This document shows positions 30,721 to 43,513 of a stretch of 64,000 bases of DNA, in pieces. Positions within the stretch are counted from its first letter, which is position 1. The number at the start of each line of letters is the position of its first letter. The stretch is taken from NCBI GenBank assembly GCA_037389465.1, contig JAZARR010000171.1:2356001-2420000 (forward strand). The letters are read 5' to 3'. A program made the translations under genes and the position numbers. The notes under the pieces are model-generated. The model did no database searches. It saw nothing but the letters and a program-made list of their open reading frames with translations, and had not been told where the DNA came from. The DNA is from Baylisascaris procyonis. Lineage: Eukaryota > Nematoda > Chromadorea > Rhabditida > Ascarididae.

Positions 30721-32741
30721 TAACCCGTCATAATACTAGTTCAGATCCCATCTTGTTTGTCTCACTCTTTGTGTTATAATAATGCAGTAATCTCATGAGT
30801 GTAATAAATCACTCTCACCTTCCGCTATATGAATATACTATTCCGATGACTAGATATTTGCATACAATTCCGACTAGTTCGATGAGACCCCGTGTATTCA
30901 CGAGTTCAACGTCAACGAGAGAAGCCATTCGGCACAAACAAAAGATTCAAATGCTGAATTTGCGCGACTTTTTGGGTTGGAGGCTTAAGATTGCATCGAG
31001 CTTCTAAATAGGTCATACACGAACACTCATACATCTCTAAAAGACTTTCATGCAAAAAAAAGCGTAAAAACAGTGGATGCTACATGCGACCAATATTCTA
31101 GAGAAAAGGTTGCTGAACGTTAAACGACTGTTTGTACATCATCCCTTGTCTACTTCAATTGTATGTTTTGATTGCCACTCGTTCACCATATATGTGGCAC
31201 TATAAGCCTTTCATAGAGCTTCTCTAGGCATTGTTTCAATCTGCGGGGGTTACTGAGTGTAAACGCGAATTCCCAAAAAAATTTTTAAACTTACTGCCCA
31301 AACTCGGTTTTCAATGAATTTGGACTTGAGGATAGCGGAAGTGCTTACTGTAAGCTTGTTATATCTGTATGTGGTAGAGTAAAATAGTAATGCGCAATAT
31401 TCATTCATGATTTCCAACGCATGTAATCATATCATATCACTACATGTCAACACTCGAGCGCTAGTCCATCGGGTGAGCAATTAAAGTAGAGTTCATGGGG
31501 TTGGAGCTCAGGAAATGCCTATTGCTCATGAAACGGAATTCAGCTACTCCTTTCGTTGTGTAATACCTATCGCTGTTGTCTGTAATCGCAAAGAATTTAC
31601 ACCTTTACAAAAAAAGGTGCATATCTATTCAATGGCACGCATTCTGCATAGTTTAAGTGTAGGTAGAAAACGTGCATATTGACCCATATGATAAGAGTTA
31701 AGAGAAGAAAAGGAATACGACGAGAACTACATTCATTTCGAAAGTATAATTTCAAAAATACCGTATACTGAAGTTATAGGGCATCATCGGTGGACCACAA
31801 TGCTAGCGATTAGGAGTTAAAAATGATCTTAACTAGCTGTCACCATGGGTAGCAACCCTTTAAGTTTTAAAAGGATGGCGGAACGCCACCCTCTAAAACG
31901 AAGTGAATAAATACGAGCACCAATCGCAAATTGAGCGAAATAATGTTCTTAAGAGAAATAAATTAGGCCGGAGCGGAGTTACTGAAAGGAAAGAAGTAGA
32001 CGAATTGAATAGGTCTTTCCACCTCGAACAATCCCATTCGAATATCTAGTCTTATTTGTCACTAAAAAGTGAGAAGGGTAGCTCGAACCAAAATGGAGTG
32101 GTTCCTCTCTAGACATCCTCCCTCCTCTTCCAAAAGAAGTCCATAGAGACAACTAGTCCCGTCCTCCATTTTTTTACACCGGAAAGGAACCTTGACAGCA
32201 TCCTTATACTTTCAAATTTGTGATCACAACTTTCGTTTACAAATTCCAAATTTTCTAAGTCAAATAAATCCCTGCGGATTTTTAAAAGATTATTATAAAA
32301 AAAATTACCATAAAACCGGAGAATAGTCGAAATCGCCGAAATAAGTAGCGAAAACGAATTATTCGCGAATAAAAACATCAGCAAGCCGCATTGAATAACA
32401 CTCAACTTTAACGACAGAAAGAATTACTCATCACTATTGAACAAAAGTGTTTAGTAAAAGTGTCAACGTTTTCCACTTGCCTTAATTCCAAAGCTTCCCG
32501 ATAATCCCAATCTCGACCCGTGAGTAAATAAATAATGCGCAGTGGAATACAATAAAATAAACCACCAAGTAATTAGTGGGACAATAAGTAATAGTGACCG
32601 GAGGAACAATGAAGAATAATGAAGAATTAAAACGAACTAATATTGGCTTGAATAGAAACAATAATTGCCTTGAATAGAACCGAAACGTGCAGCGCGTAAT
32701 CCATAGTGTTCTATCAGGATTTAATATCATAAAATAATGTC
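30721..32741. other. Intergenic DNA between LDH and a small plus-strand exon
   Basis: No gene is supported. Short open frames (30795-31007 plus; 32109-32405 and 32482-32730 minus) lack recognisable motifs. Upstream exons of the terminal exon at 32.87-33.01 kb may be hidden here. Confidence 0.35.
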
Positions 32742-33008
32742 ATGGTAGACGACTGGAGAGGAAGGAAAGCTGAAAGCCTAGAAGAGGAACTCGAAATCAC
32801 CATATCTTTAGTCCTTCCTCCCTCTTTTTACTTACACTTTCAGTCAATTTTGATATTCTATTTCAGACCAGATAAAGATTTTCTCTTGTCAGTGAACGAA
32901 GTGGAAAACCTCTATCAAGTTTCTTTGAAACCAGTGTACAGATGTCATGAAAATAACCTCCAGTTCAAATCCCCACCGAAACGACGAGACATTCGTTCGG
33001 ATGTCTAG
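32742..33008 (+). CDS. Small plus-strand gene or terminal exon, unrecognised
   Basis: The 3' part (32867-33008) follows a strong acceptor (CTATTTCAG) and reads R-P-D-K-D-F-L-L-S-V-N-E-V-E-N-L-Y, ending K-R-R-D-I-R-S-D-V and a stop; it looks like a genuine last coding exon (incoming phase 2). The same frame stays open back to an ATG at 32742 through a pyrimidine-rich stretch, so the locus is either an 88-residue single-exon gene or, more likely, an upstream piece plus intron plus this exon. Its stop is only 86 bases from the stop of the convergent ZHP-like gene. Not recognised. Confidence 0.4.
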   Translation: MVDDWRGRKAESLEEELEITISLVLPPSFYLHFQSILIFYFRPDKDFLLSVNEVENLYQVSLKPVYRCHENNLQFKSPPKRRDIRSDV

Positions 33009-33094
33009 CCGCCTCACCTCCCCCCGAATTGCCAGCTGTCTATGAATAATAATATAATATTAGAAAAGAATTAACAACGAAGTGATATACACTC

Positions 33095-36000
33095 TTAAAA
33101 ATCAGCACTAATATTGCATCGTTCATCGGGTTCCTCGTGATGAGTGAATGCATGAACTCGATGTTTTCTCGCCCATCGAATCGCCATATGACGAAGTGCT
33201 TCATGTTGTGCTTCACTAATTGGAATATTCAGTCTTGTCAATGAACATAAAATCGCATACGGATTTTTTGTTAACCTAAATATAATTTTTTATGAAAATA
33301 TTCCATAATGAACTATTCTTAATTCTTTATAAAAAATTTAAGCTGCACATTTACCTCCTATGTCTTCCGCATTAACCCCAATGAACTTTGCATGTATAAT
33401 TATCGGTGCCACAAAAAACAGCCAAGCCAAGTATTGAAAAAAGCACCTCCTTTCATAAGGTGCAAGGATTTCGTTCAATTTTCCCTGTAAGAACGGGGAT
33501 CCTAACGATAACTCCCCCCTCATCCCCCGAGAAAATAAGTGACGATTCCGTGGTTTATTTGTGATACTTAAGTTCTCATCGAATATTTCTCTCCTCTCTA
33601 ATTTCTTTAGTAAATAACTTCAAGACAGCTAAAATCCCTCCACAACAAATCAATCATTTCATTTTTCGCCATAGAACACCACAAAATTACTTATTCCTAT
33701 ACGTCAGAAATTTTACCCCTTAGTTATTATTGCTAGCTTATAATTTTGAAAATGAAGATTACCCTTGCTTCAAGCTCCTTCCTCACTTCTAAAAACCCCA
33801 AGAAGTCCGCAGATCTAGAGGCTTTAATCGAGATTCCGCCAGAGATATACTATCCACTACGTACGAATACTGCAGCACATCCCTTACCTCAAACAGGCTG
33901 TTGATCCGATCAGATGCCGACCTCTGCGTATCATGCCGTGAAGATTAGTTATCCATACAATTTAAAAGAATGCCAAAAAATCTTTTGACCTGCTAAAATT
34001 CAGAAAGTATTACCGAGATCTTCGCGACCGATGATGTACCCCGCAGCGATTATCGTTTCTGCTATCAGCCATCTCCGGAAGTCGACTAGCACCGACTTCA
34101 ACGTCAACATCTCGATCATGTGCACTTATTGTTTCTGCGGCTATGACGTCATCACCTTGTCGGCTTGCTGCTAATGATTTCGTCGACGGCGGTCGAACAA
34201 CAACGTTACTTTTGCCATTGGCATTGACAACTACTATGCCATCTGAACGCCTTTTGACAACGCATCCTTGTCGCCCAACAAGAAAATCGTCATCATGAGT
34301 CGAATCGCTCGGGTGTAATATATACGAACGCTCCATTCTTGAGTTACCTTGGACGACCGAACTCCAAGAATCGCCCTCTTCAATCGTATTCCGCTGAAAA
34401 AAAAGTGTCATAAAAGTGGGTAAAAGAACTCCGAAAGCCTTGCAACCTCGTCCGCAATCATCGCGCCTTTTCCATCAGAGAGATCAAAAGTCGATCAAAT
34501 TCCGGTCCATAAGCCGTTAAAAATACGCACCAGAGTGCTGAAACGTGACTTTCACTAAAGCCCACACCTATAGCCACTCCTTTCCCAGCGCAATAACCAG
34601 TGGAAATTGAGTGGTGCTGTGCTCTTCTGCTAAGGATTCTCCATCACCTGAGCAGTGCCAAAAGGAGTTCCGTAATGAGTTGTGATGTCTTGCGAAGGTA
34701 ACTTTAGGATATGAGAAACATGGAATCCCTTAATCTTGATGTAACCCCATCTCAGATTTCTATAGAAAACGTCGAAAGCAGAAAAGATACCAATGCCGGC
34801 GATTTCGTGAATTGTCTTTTGCTCTCATCATATATCCGACTGTCTTCTTCGATAACTTCTTAAAGCATATATTATTCAATAAAACAATAAAGCGTAGAAA
34901 AAAAGAATTCTCCACAATCATGGAAAAATGAAGCATTGGCCTATGAGAGCGATCAAGTAGGCAAGACCCGATACATTATGCAAACATCAATCGCCAGGAC
35001 GGATATATAAGCACCCGTGGCTTATTTGTAGCAGTATGGAATCGGAACTTGAATCTGTGCCGAATGTAATTCTACATGAACAATCGAAATTCACCAGTAC
35101 ATCGCATTAAGCGACAAAAATTCGCTGCAATTTGTGGGTTTAACGTGAATTTTCGTTTCGCATATATTTCAGGTAGGAAGTACGGCCATTTAATCCATCT
35201 TTTTTTTAAATACAAATTTTCTAGTTGGATAGGTTTAGGTAAAAAGGGTTATTCAACAATACTGGAGACTTATATCTCGTCTCCTCTCGTTCGTTTAAAA
35301 TACCCAAATGGATAGGAAATTTCGTCCTGACATATGTTATTGGATTGCTGATCTCTAGAATATCGTTTCCTTGAAGTCGAGAATTTTGATCTAAAACATC
35401 ATTATCTATGGTAAGAATAAATGAAAGAATTCGAAAAAAAAACAAATGAAAAACTTCACGGAAATATGCTTCACAATGACGAAACACCTCTCTTTCCCTC
35501 CACCTACCCCACCTCTCCAATCCCCTTCAAACTACCTCTACTTTAACCGTTCCATTAGAATACAAAACGACCAAAATTAAAGCACTATGAATACAAACAT
35601 CAAAACACAATTTACGTTTGAATACATTCGACGCAGATGAAAACATATCACTATGATATTTAAGAACTTCAAGTTCGACTTCAACCACGCCTAATAAACC
35701 CGTTCTCAATAATTTGGCTAAACTTGCAGTCATCTTTTAAAGAAACAGAAAATCCTTCAAGCACAAATAACTCAAACTTATACAAGTTATACAACGGTGA
35801 ATAAGTGCATTTCATCTAGAAGAACTATAAATAAGCAATTAGAAATAAATAAAAAATCGATATTCGATATTAAAAAATGGTCTCAATAATAGGTAACCTG
35901 GCGATTCGACAGCAGTCATGGAATTCAGGGTGCCGTCATTCTCCACAGCGCTCAACATTCGTTGTGTGTAACTGATACCGGCTTTTAGATCAGCAATTCC

Positions 36001-38665
36001 TCTGCAAAGAGCCAACACATATCAAAGTATCAGGATGCACAGCAATGGTTAGCGATAGCGCACTATCCCCTCCACATTGAGGAGGAGGGAAAGGACGACC
36101 TTGGATTTTCTTCGTTAATCTAATTCAAAGTCAAAATAAGAGAAAGCAATTTTTCTTCTCCAATTTTCACACCATTCAAAACGAAATAATCAGTTAATCT
36201 AAAATAAGGTCTCAAAATTCGTATGCAAATAGTATGAATGAAGTAATCCAAGCATTACTACCATAAGATTCCCCCTCACTCGCCTGATATATCGGTAGGA
36301 TAAAAAATTTATGCTGAAAGCAAATGTAATTTGATCAAAAATATGACGGAATTAAAAAATATTTCATCAAAACACCCACTCCGATAGCTCGGCATTGATG
36401 CTCATAGTCGATTGGTCATCTTGCTCACTCTTAGCTGTAGCATACTCCTGAATGAGATGCAGCTAAATAAGTACGAGGTCATCAGCTAAATGGGCTGATG
36501 AAATCCGTAAGGTGCTAGTAATAAATTACAACAAAGATGTGAGAATGTATTATTCCATGATGGCCTTCGATCGATCATATAAATTTTCGCAAACTGTTTG
36601 CGGTCGTAAGATCTATTACGATACCGAAGAGAAGGACAATGACGTAAAAATTCCCTCCTTCCCCTCCCCCTCTCTGATTACCACCACTGCCGCAATCAGG
36701 AAACGATTTTATCTCTGGTCACTAATATAATTTAAATCCGTGAATTACAACGACCATTACTCATGTTCATTAATAAACTCAATTTCGCATCAAAACTCAC
36801 CAACTTCCATAGAACTTTACCAATTTTTTGCAATACTTCAAAGGATATCCTTTTTTTATTTACGCATTTCCGGAAGATTTCAACGAACTTTTAAGACAAT
36901 TATTAACATTTTCAACTTCTGACAACTGACAAAAAATAAGACAGAGCTTATGAATCGATCAATAATCGATATTAAATAACCTAATCGATAACCTATGCAT
37001 TGAATATTTACCCAAGAACTTCTTCCCTCCATAATAAACTTCCCAAATTCAAGAGGAAGAACAACCCACCTCCCTTAGTCTCCCTCATTATCAAATCGAA
37101 AAAGCAATTTGTTTTCTTATGCATGAAACATTAAATGTTGTTGCTTCAGGCTGACAAAAATTAAGCAATAAATAAGCACCTCTTTATGAAATTCAATCAT
37201 AATACAAAGCATCAAGAATACAATCAATTCAAATAAGGCTTTAAGAATTTGATAGAAAATAATAAACGAAAACCTATGCTAGATATATTGTAAGATGAAT
37301 GAAAATCTTTTTTTTGAGGTGGGAGGAGGGCGGAGTGGGGGAGGTTAAAGCGGGAAGGAAGGCCATGACGAACACTAAGAGGATCATTTCACAATCGGAA
37401 TGAGTACCTTCTGCTGAAGAAACGTCCTGCTCAACTCGAATTGTGCCCACTGGAAAGCAACAACGTCCTGCACTCTTTCCAACACATGTCGATACACCAA
37501 ATGCAGTGGCTGAAAACGAGCATTGTTATGTTAGGTTGCAACCATGGAAGCTCTCACATCGTTTACCCACTCTGCCTAAAGCTCTTGTCGAATGAAAACG
37601 CCATATAGTTGACTTTAAATAAGTATAACGAAACAAAGGATCAGCGCTAATCAACTTTTAGTGTTTCAAGCTTCTGGAGATGAAATAAAAATAAGGCACG
37701 ACAAATCGAGAAATACGGTGAGCAAGAACTTTCACCTGTAAATTCCACGAGAAAATCTACCCGAAATTTGGGGAAAGGGTGAAAGATCATTTCCCCATGA
37801 CTGTTTTTGTCTTCGATCTCCTTTTTGAATACTTCTATCTGCGATTTGCATCGTACAAGACCATATGCAAGGATGCAAACCTACAGTAAATAATGATTTC
37901 AATTGTGGACTGAGATTGCTGTCGATCGCACGTGGATAGAAAGGTGTGTGTTGACATACGAAACAAGATTGAGCTGAAAAAAAGTGTACTCAAAATTCTA
38001 AACGATAGTGACTAATTTACATATTATCAATGCTGAATAATTAACACCTCACCTTTCGTAGTACTTTTTTTGTGAGAATATTGAGGAACTTTGCCTGAAT
38101 CAAAATAAATAAAATAAAATAAAAAAACAAATAAGTAAACAAATAAATAAATAAATAAATGAGTAAATAAATAAACAAACAAGTAAATAAATAAGTAAAA
38201 CCAGGAATAAACAGGAAAATGCTCACGGTTGATATAAAGAAGCAAATTTTTGCGGTAATTTTGGTCATAGAAAAAAAAATCAACTTTCTTCGAGAGCAAA
38301 AAACGCTCCCAACAAAGATGAAAGAAATTATTTTCATCGAAAAATATTTTCTTAAAAATTTGCATTGGGTAAAAAAACTGAAAATTACTCCCCAAAAGCT
38401 TTCCTTCTTTAGAAAACGACAAAAGTTCACTCATGAAATTTCTCCAAAAATTACAATTATTACGGATAATCCCCCTCCCTCTTCGTCTCTGTTCTTCTTT
38501 CTCAGCAATTTTGAAACAATTGAGAAACAAACCGCTCATTGAGACGCATTCATTACAAAACACATGACCGCAATTGGCAATCGAAAACCGGGATATATCG
38601 TTGTCCCTCTCGAATGGCAATGCACCACAGTTATTACAATGCAACCAGGCTATAGATGACGTCAT
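33095..38665 (-). CDS. zhp-3: ZHP-3/RNF212-like meiotic RING protein, nine exons
   Basis: Exons, in gene order, are 38546-38665, 38053-38094, 37761-37880, 37408-37509, 36374-36462, 35898-36001, 34598-34647, 34014-34393 and 33095-33275. They total 1188 bases, 395 residues, close to C. elegans ZHP-3. The first exon holds the RING half W-L-H-C-x-x-C (10, 13), then F-S-I-A-N-C-G-H-V-F-C-x-x-C (32, 34, 37, 40), the family hallmark. Residues 95-128 (P-L-H-L-V ... V-Q-D-V-V-A-F-Q) match the helical segment after the RING, and the tail is polar. This family of SUMO/ubiquitin-ligase-like proteins acts on the synaptonemal complex to set crossovers. The last two RING ligands seem to be C56 and C65, spaced wider than the usual C-x2-C. 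The exon-5 donor (GGGT|GTTTTG) was chosen to keep phase; a missed exon is possible. The symbol is tentative. Confidence 0.7.
34458..34632 (-). other. Protein-like alternative frame over ZHP exon 7 and its intron
   Basis: A minus-strand frame different from that of the ZHP exon at 34598-34647 stays open from an acceptor-like CTTAG to a TGA at 34458-34460. It reads C-A-G-K-G-V-A-I-G-V-G-F-S-E-S-H-V-S-A-L, later T-A-Y-G-P-E-F-D-R-L-L. It has the look of coding sequence and could be an alternative terminal exon or an old coding remnant. Its incoming phase does not fit the preceding exon at 35898-36001. Confidence 0.22.
38098..38205. repeat. (AAAT)n-type low-complexity tract
   Basis: An AAATAAAT run with AAAC/AAGT interruptions, inside intron 1 of the ZHP-like gene. 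It lies directly upstream of the second exon's acceptor. Confidence 0.8.
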
Positions 38666-41244
38666 CCAACACCTCAACAGTGCTCTTATTTGTGATAAAA
38701 TGACCTCCTCAAGTAGTCAACGATATTCAAAGCGAAGTATCCATCGGCTAATTCCTATCCACCAAGCGGGGATAGAGAGGACTATGTCTACAGGGGAGTT
38801 AGGGGGGGGGGGGAAGGAAGTGAGGAAGACAGAGCGGGGACAACCCAGCCTCTTGGCCAATTAGATTCGGGGAGTGATAAATCTATACGTTACAATAGGA
38901 TCAACAATAAAAGTGCCGTATTTAAAATCTAGGGTGAAAGGACATGTTGTTCAACCATTTCAAAGCAAAAGATGCTAGTGCTATACCTCACATACTCAAT
39001 TCCACAACTCCCCCCCCTCTGCCCCCACAATATAGAGGTACAAAATGACGTTGTGGGAGATTATGTGACTTTTTCTTAAGTGAGGATGCAATAGAGAAAA
39101 CAATATATGCAACTTGACCCGAAAGCATGATCTAACAAGGAATTTGCTGAGAAAGAAGATCATAAATACTTATACTAGATAGAGGAACATTCATGAATTA
39201 ATCCAAAAAATTCCTTCATTTATTTTTCTTATAGAAGAAAATGCTTTTTTTTAAGTGAAAAAAAGCATCTAGAACCTCAACTTATATTCATTCCATTCGT
39301 CACCTCAAGAAAAAGCTCCCGACGAACAATATTAAGCGTGACCTCAGGAAAAGAAATTTTTATTATCTACAAGAAGAAAATATATCATATGTGTTTGTAT
39401 TTCAAACCGTGAAAAATCCATAAATTCCATAAATAAATAATTCTGGGCAAAAAAAAAAAAGAATTCGAATCCTATCGAGGCTGAATAAACGTTACAAATA
39501 AATAGAACATTTGATTTACAATGATAGAAAGAGTTATTTATCGCCATCAAACAATATCCGAGGAGTTTTTTTTTTTTTCATTTATGCGAAAAATTCCCTA
39601 TGGAAAAAAATTCGGGAAAAAACTGAAAAAAATGGACGTTTGATAATTATGTGTCGTTTAAATGCATATCGTAAAGAACGATTTAGCACGAAGAAGTGCG
39701 CATATCTCGAATGGCATTACAATGAAACATGCACAAAATGCCCCACTATGTTATGGCACAAAATGTGCTTTTTACAGGATAATTCACTACAAAAGGCAAT
39801 CCTCGGAAGTGGCGCTGAGACAATTTAACAGGTTCGATCAATGGCGAAATTGTGATTGGACCACAAGAATAACGATCAACTTATGCGTCTGATATAGAAA
39901 TTGAAACAGGAGAATGAACTGACATACCGAGTCCACTATTACATTACTTTGATCCCCCTCAACCCCCTCCCCCCACCCCGTCCCCTGCAAATAAAAACAA
40001 AAAAATTTTCAAATGCACCCCCCACCGTACCAATGTATGAATCAAGTAAAGCGATCCTGCGACGAACAAGGGCTCAGTTCGATTATTGTGATGTTCGCAA
40101 TTCGGTGCAAATGATGTGCCCCAAGCGCAATCAGTCAAAAAGAATGATCTCTGAGTTTCTCCATATCCCGTAGAAGGTATTTGGGGGGGGGGATATCGTA
40201 GAGATTAAGGGATCATATCTTCAGTGTTTATTCGAGAATCTTTAAAGAAACGATTACTTTTGCACTATGCGGAAGCAAAAATCAGAGGGGAGGGAAAGAG
40301 GAGAGGGGTACCTTAAAAAATTATTGTATTTTCCAGTGGTTCTTGTCATAAATAGAGTCATAAATAGTATACGAGCGGAGTTAAATAATAATAAGAATTA
40401 AATAGTATATGAGCGAGGTTTTCATAGAAATTATTCATCGCTTTATTAATACTGAAATTAAAGGTTCGGCGGAATAATAAGAAGCCGATACGCAGAAAAT
40501 CGATAAGAGCAAAGATATTTTATAAGCATCTCTAGGTGATAGTTAGTGGATATTATATTTATAGCTGTTGAATTATATTTGAAAGTCAGTAGCAAATGCG
40601 GATAAAATCTCGACCAAAGAGAGGGAGAGAGAGAAAAAGAGAGAGGGAGAAGGACAAGGAAGAGACAGAGACAGAGAAACGATCCTGGCAGTGAAAATGG
40701 TGCCAAGCTCCATCTTTCTTAGAAAACTTTAATGCTTCAGGTCTTAAAAAAAACTTCTTTGATTTCATCAGATTTATTGACGTGTGTCAAAACTATTTGG
40801 TTATTTTTATATAAGTAAATGCATCTAAATATCTCAGAGTATTGTAAAATTTTAAACGCAAATCGCAATAATCTTTCAAACTATTTAAGGAGTTTTATTC
40901 TCAATTATTCTGAATATTTATTCAATTTGTTCATCGAAATAAACTAAAACTCAAAAATTTGCATATCGATTTTGGTCGATTAATTAATTTGAATGGAAAA
41001 TAATTTCACTCATAAAATGTAAATTTGTTAGACCGATCTCATCGTTGTTACCTCGTTATTATCTGTTATGATAATATTATGCATTTAGTGGATTAAAATT
41101 ATTGAATTTCTAAGCTATTTGCTTTTGGATTTTGATATTATCGTTGATTTAGATCATGTTTGGATCAAATCACGTCATAGATCAATATATGACAATCGTT
41201 AATCGATTAGATCAGAGTGATATCAGTGAACGATAAGATAAATA

Positions 41245-41247
<3 letters not shown>
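38666..41247. other. Interval upstream of the ZHP-like gene, no supported gene
   Basis: The region contains G-runs (38802-38813 and about 40182-40190), a GA-rich tract (40612-40676) and AT-rich DNA. Overlapping open frames at 39511-39892 and 39901-40173 contain several cysteines and basic residues but no splice or family support. Promoter elements of the ZHP-like gene would lie just right of 38665 but cannot be assigned. Confidence 0.4.
40612..40676. repeat. GA-rich simple repeat
   Basis: A GAGAGA/GGGAGA purine tract. Open frames across it are artefacts. Confidence 0.8.

Positions 41248-41306
<59 letters not shown>
41248..41306. repeat. (TA)n microsatellite
   Basis: An uninterrupted alternating TA tract of about 59 bases. 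Confidence 0.96.
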
Positions 41307-41307
<1 letters not shown>

Positions 41308-41703
41308 CAAACAGACGTTTGGACAAATTGAACATCTCGCATTAATATATGCCTACGTATGCAAATGTCACAGTGCATCGCTGGAAAATGAAAAATTAGC
41401 ACAAACAAGTAAAAATAAGTGAAAATAAGAATAAAAATAATTAAACAAAGAAAATCTGGTAACATATGCATAATTAGAGAAAAGTGAATATGCGATTACT
41501 GCATCGTATAAATCACAGAAATAATGCAGCGCATTAATTAGAAAACAAATAAATTGGAAGCCACAACGATTTTATGTGTAAAAGAATTTCTAAAAGTGCA
41601 TAGTTTGACAGTTGAGCGACTGAATTATTGAGAGATGTAGAAAAGTAGTCGACGGATGGAAAGCGATGTTTGGAAGGTTTTCAGTGAAAAATACAAATAC
41701 TGA

Positions 41704-41706
<3 letters not shown>

Positions 41707-41788
<82 letters not shown>
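41707..41788. repeat. (TA)n microsatellite
   Basis: An uninterrupted alternating TA tract of about 82 bases, 400 bases from the previous one. Confidence 0.96.
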
Positions 41789-41791
<3 letters not shown>

Positions 41792-42980
41792 GTTTCTTTA
41801 AAAATAACGTTCTATTATAGCCGGTCTATTCTTACGCTAGTTTGAAGAAAGAATGTTTTTTAAAGGTTGATATCACAAAATATTCGTGCGAATTTTTAAT
41901 TTATGTTTAATCGAAAAGCGTTATTTGCATATAAGCACTCAAGATTTTTATTCGTGGCCTCAACTACAGTGTCCTTATGGATGAAAATATATCGGTTTGA
42001 TCACGTCTTAACAGGGTTGTGACGGAGGAGACCGCGGCGGATTTTAGGGGTCTCTGAGTAGTTCGAACGATCAAATTAAAGCCCTTGAGGAATTCAAAGG
42101 GGGGATTTTCTGGGAACGTTCAAGCCGCTTGAGTGGGCTTGAACGTCTCAATTGGGCTTCGGCAAGCAATTTATTTTGGCAGGCCAACTCTAGTACACTT
42201 TAATCAAAAGTGCTAAAAGTTCAATATTTAGTGCTAGCCGGCTTATTAGCAATTTTATATATTCGATGAATGTTTTCCATACAATGGCTATTTTTTTTCA
42301 CTAAATCTGCATATAACAACAAGTAGAAAAGCATATCTTGGTATACATAATGCGTTTTTGCATTTTATGTCACTAGCCTACTCGATTGCCCAAATGTCGC
42401 GACCTATCGAAAAACATTAGTGGAGCCAAAAAAGTTGCATTCGCTCCGAGTGGATGGGTCGGTCGCATAGATCGCAATACAAAATCTGCATATGCAAGTT
42501 AATTATCACATTAATTTATCAACAAGTCATGTGAAAGTTGTTCGGTTGAAAGGAAGCTGAGGAGGCGAGTTAATACGACGACATAGAGCAAATCTCATTG
42601 ACGCAACCTTTTTTAGCTCGTGAAGTGAAGCCATCAAAAAGTGGACAGACATGCAGACGGACACAGACACATACACATACATGCTGTAATGCACCTCTAC
42701 AAAAGAAAGACCATTGAAGTCTACGAAAGAATGTTAACAATCTGCAAAAGCTCATAAAAACTAAAGCGATTCTCTTATAAACTTTGGTAACTCCGGAATC
42801 TGATTCCTCTAAAGATTCACTCGCATAGTTAAATCAAGCTCTCTCGATTCTAAGAGTCATTGCAACATTTTGCAAACTGATGGCCGACTGCTTTAATATA
42901 AATTGACTGCAGAAATAAACTTTCAGAGGAATCGGACTTCGAAGTTACCCATTAATAGTTAGTATATTAAGGCTAAAACA
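41789..42980. other. Interval with a GC-richer patch, no supported gene
   Basis: A GC-richer patch at about 42010-42190 contains GACGGAGGAGACCGCGGCGG-like sequence and a repeated TTCAAGCCGCTTGAGTGGGC / CTTGAACGTCTCAATTGGGC inverted phrase. It looks like a transposon remnant. No coding frame is supported. Confidence 0.35.
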
Positions 42981-42986
42981 TTTATT
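42981..42986 (-). terminator. Polyadenylation signal of the CHK-kinase-like gene
   Basis: AATAAA on the minus strand, three bases beyond the stop codon (42990-42992). This implies a very short 3' UTR unless a later signal is used. Confidence 0.55.
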
Positions 42987-42989
42987 CAA

Positions 42990-43424
42990 TCATTTAGGAA
43001 AGTCATAATTAGGGTTGAGCCATTCGGGTTCATCTTGTTCGACAATCTTCACCGCATCATTGAGAGCGAGTTTACATCGTAGAAGCCAATTTTCATGTCG
43101 TGCTTCCCATATACTCCTCTCATATGACGATAAACTCTCTCGTTCACCTTGCAATACTTTGGCAGCTACCAATAGTAATAGTGCTTGATGTACATATGCT
43201 TGACGATATGCTTTGATTACCTGTTAAATAAATAGTTGTGATGAACGAATAAAATATATACAATTCAAGGCAGCTCTCTACTTTATAGAAACCTAACATC
43301 TTACAATTAGCTTATTCACTGACAAACATACATTCAAAAGTATTACTATTTCGAATGAGAAGCAATACAATTTGCAGCCTCAACCGACGGTATTTTAGTT
43401 GACCTACTTTGCAGACATAACAGC

Positions 43425-43513
<89 letters not shown>

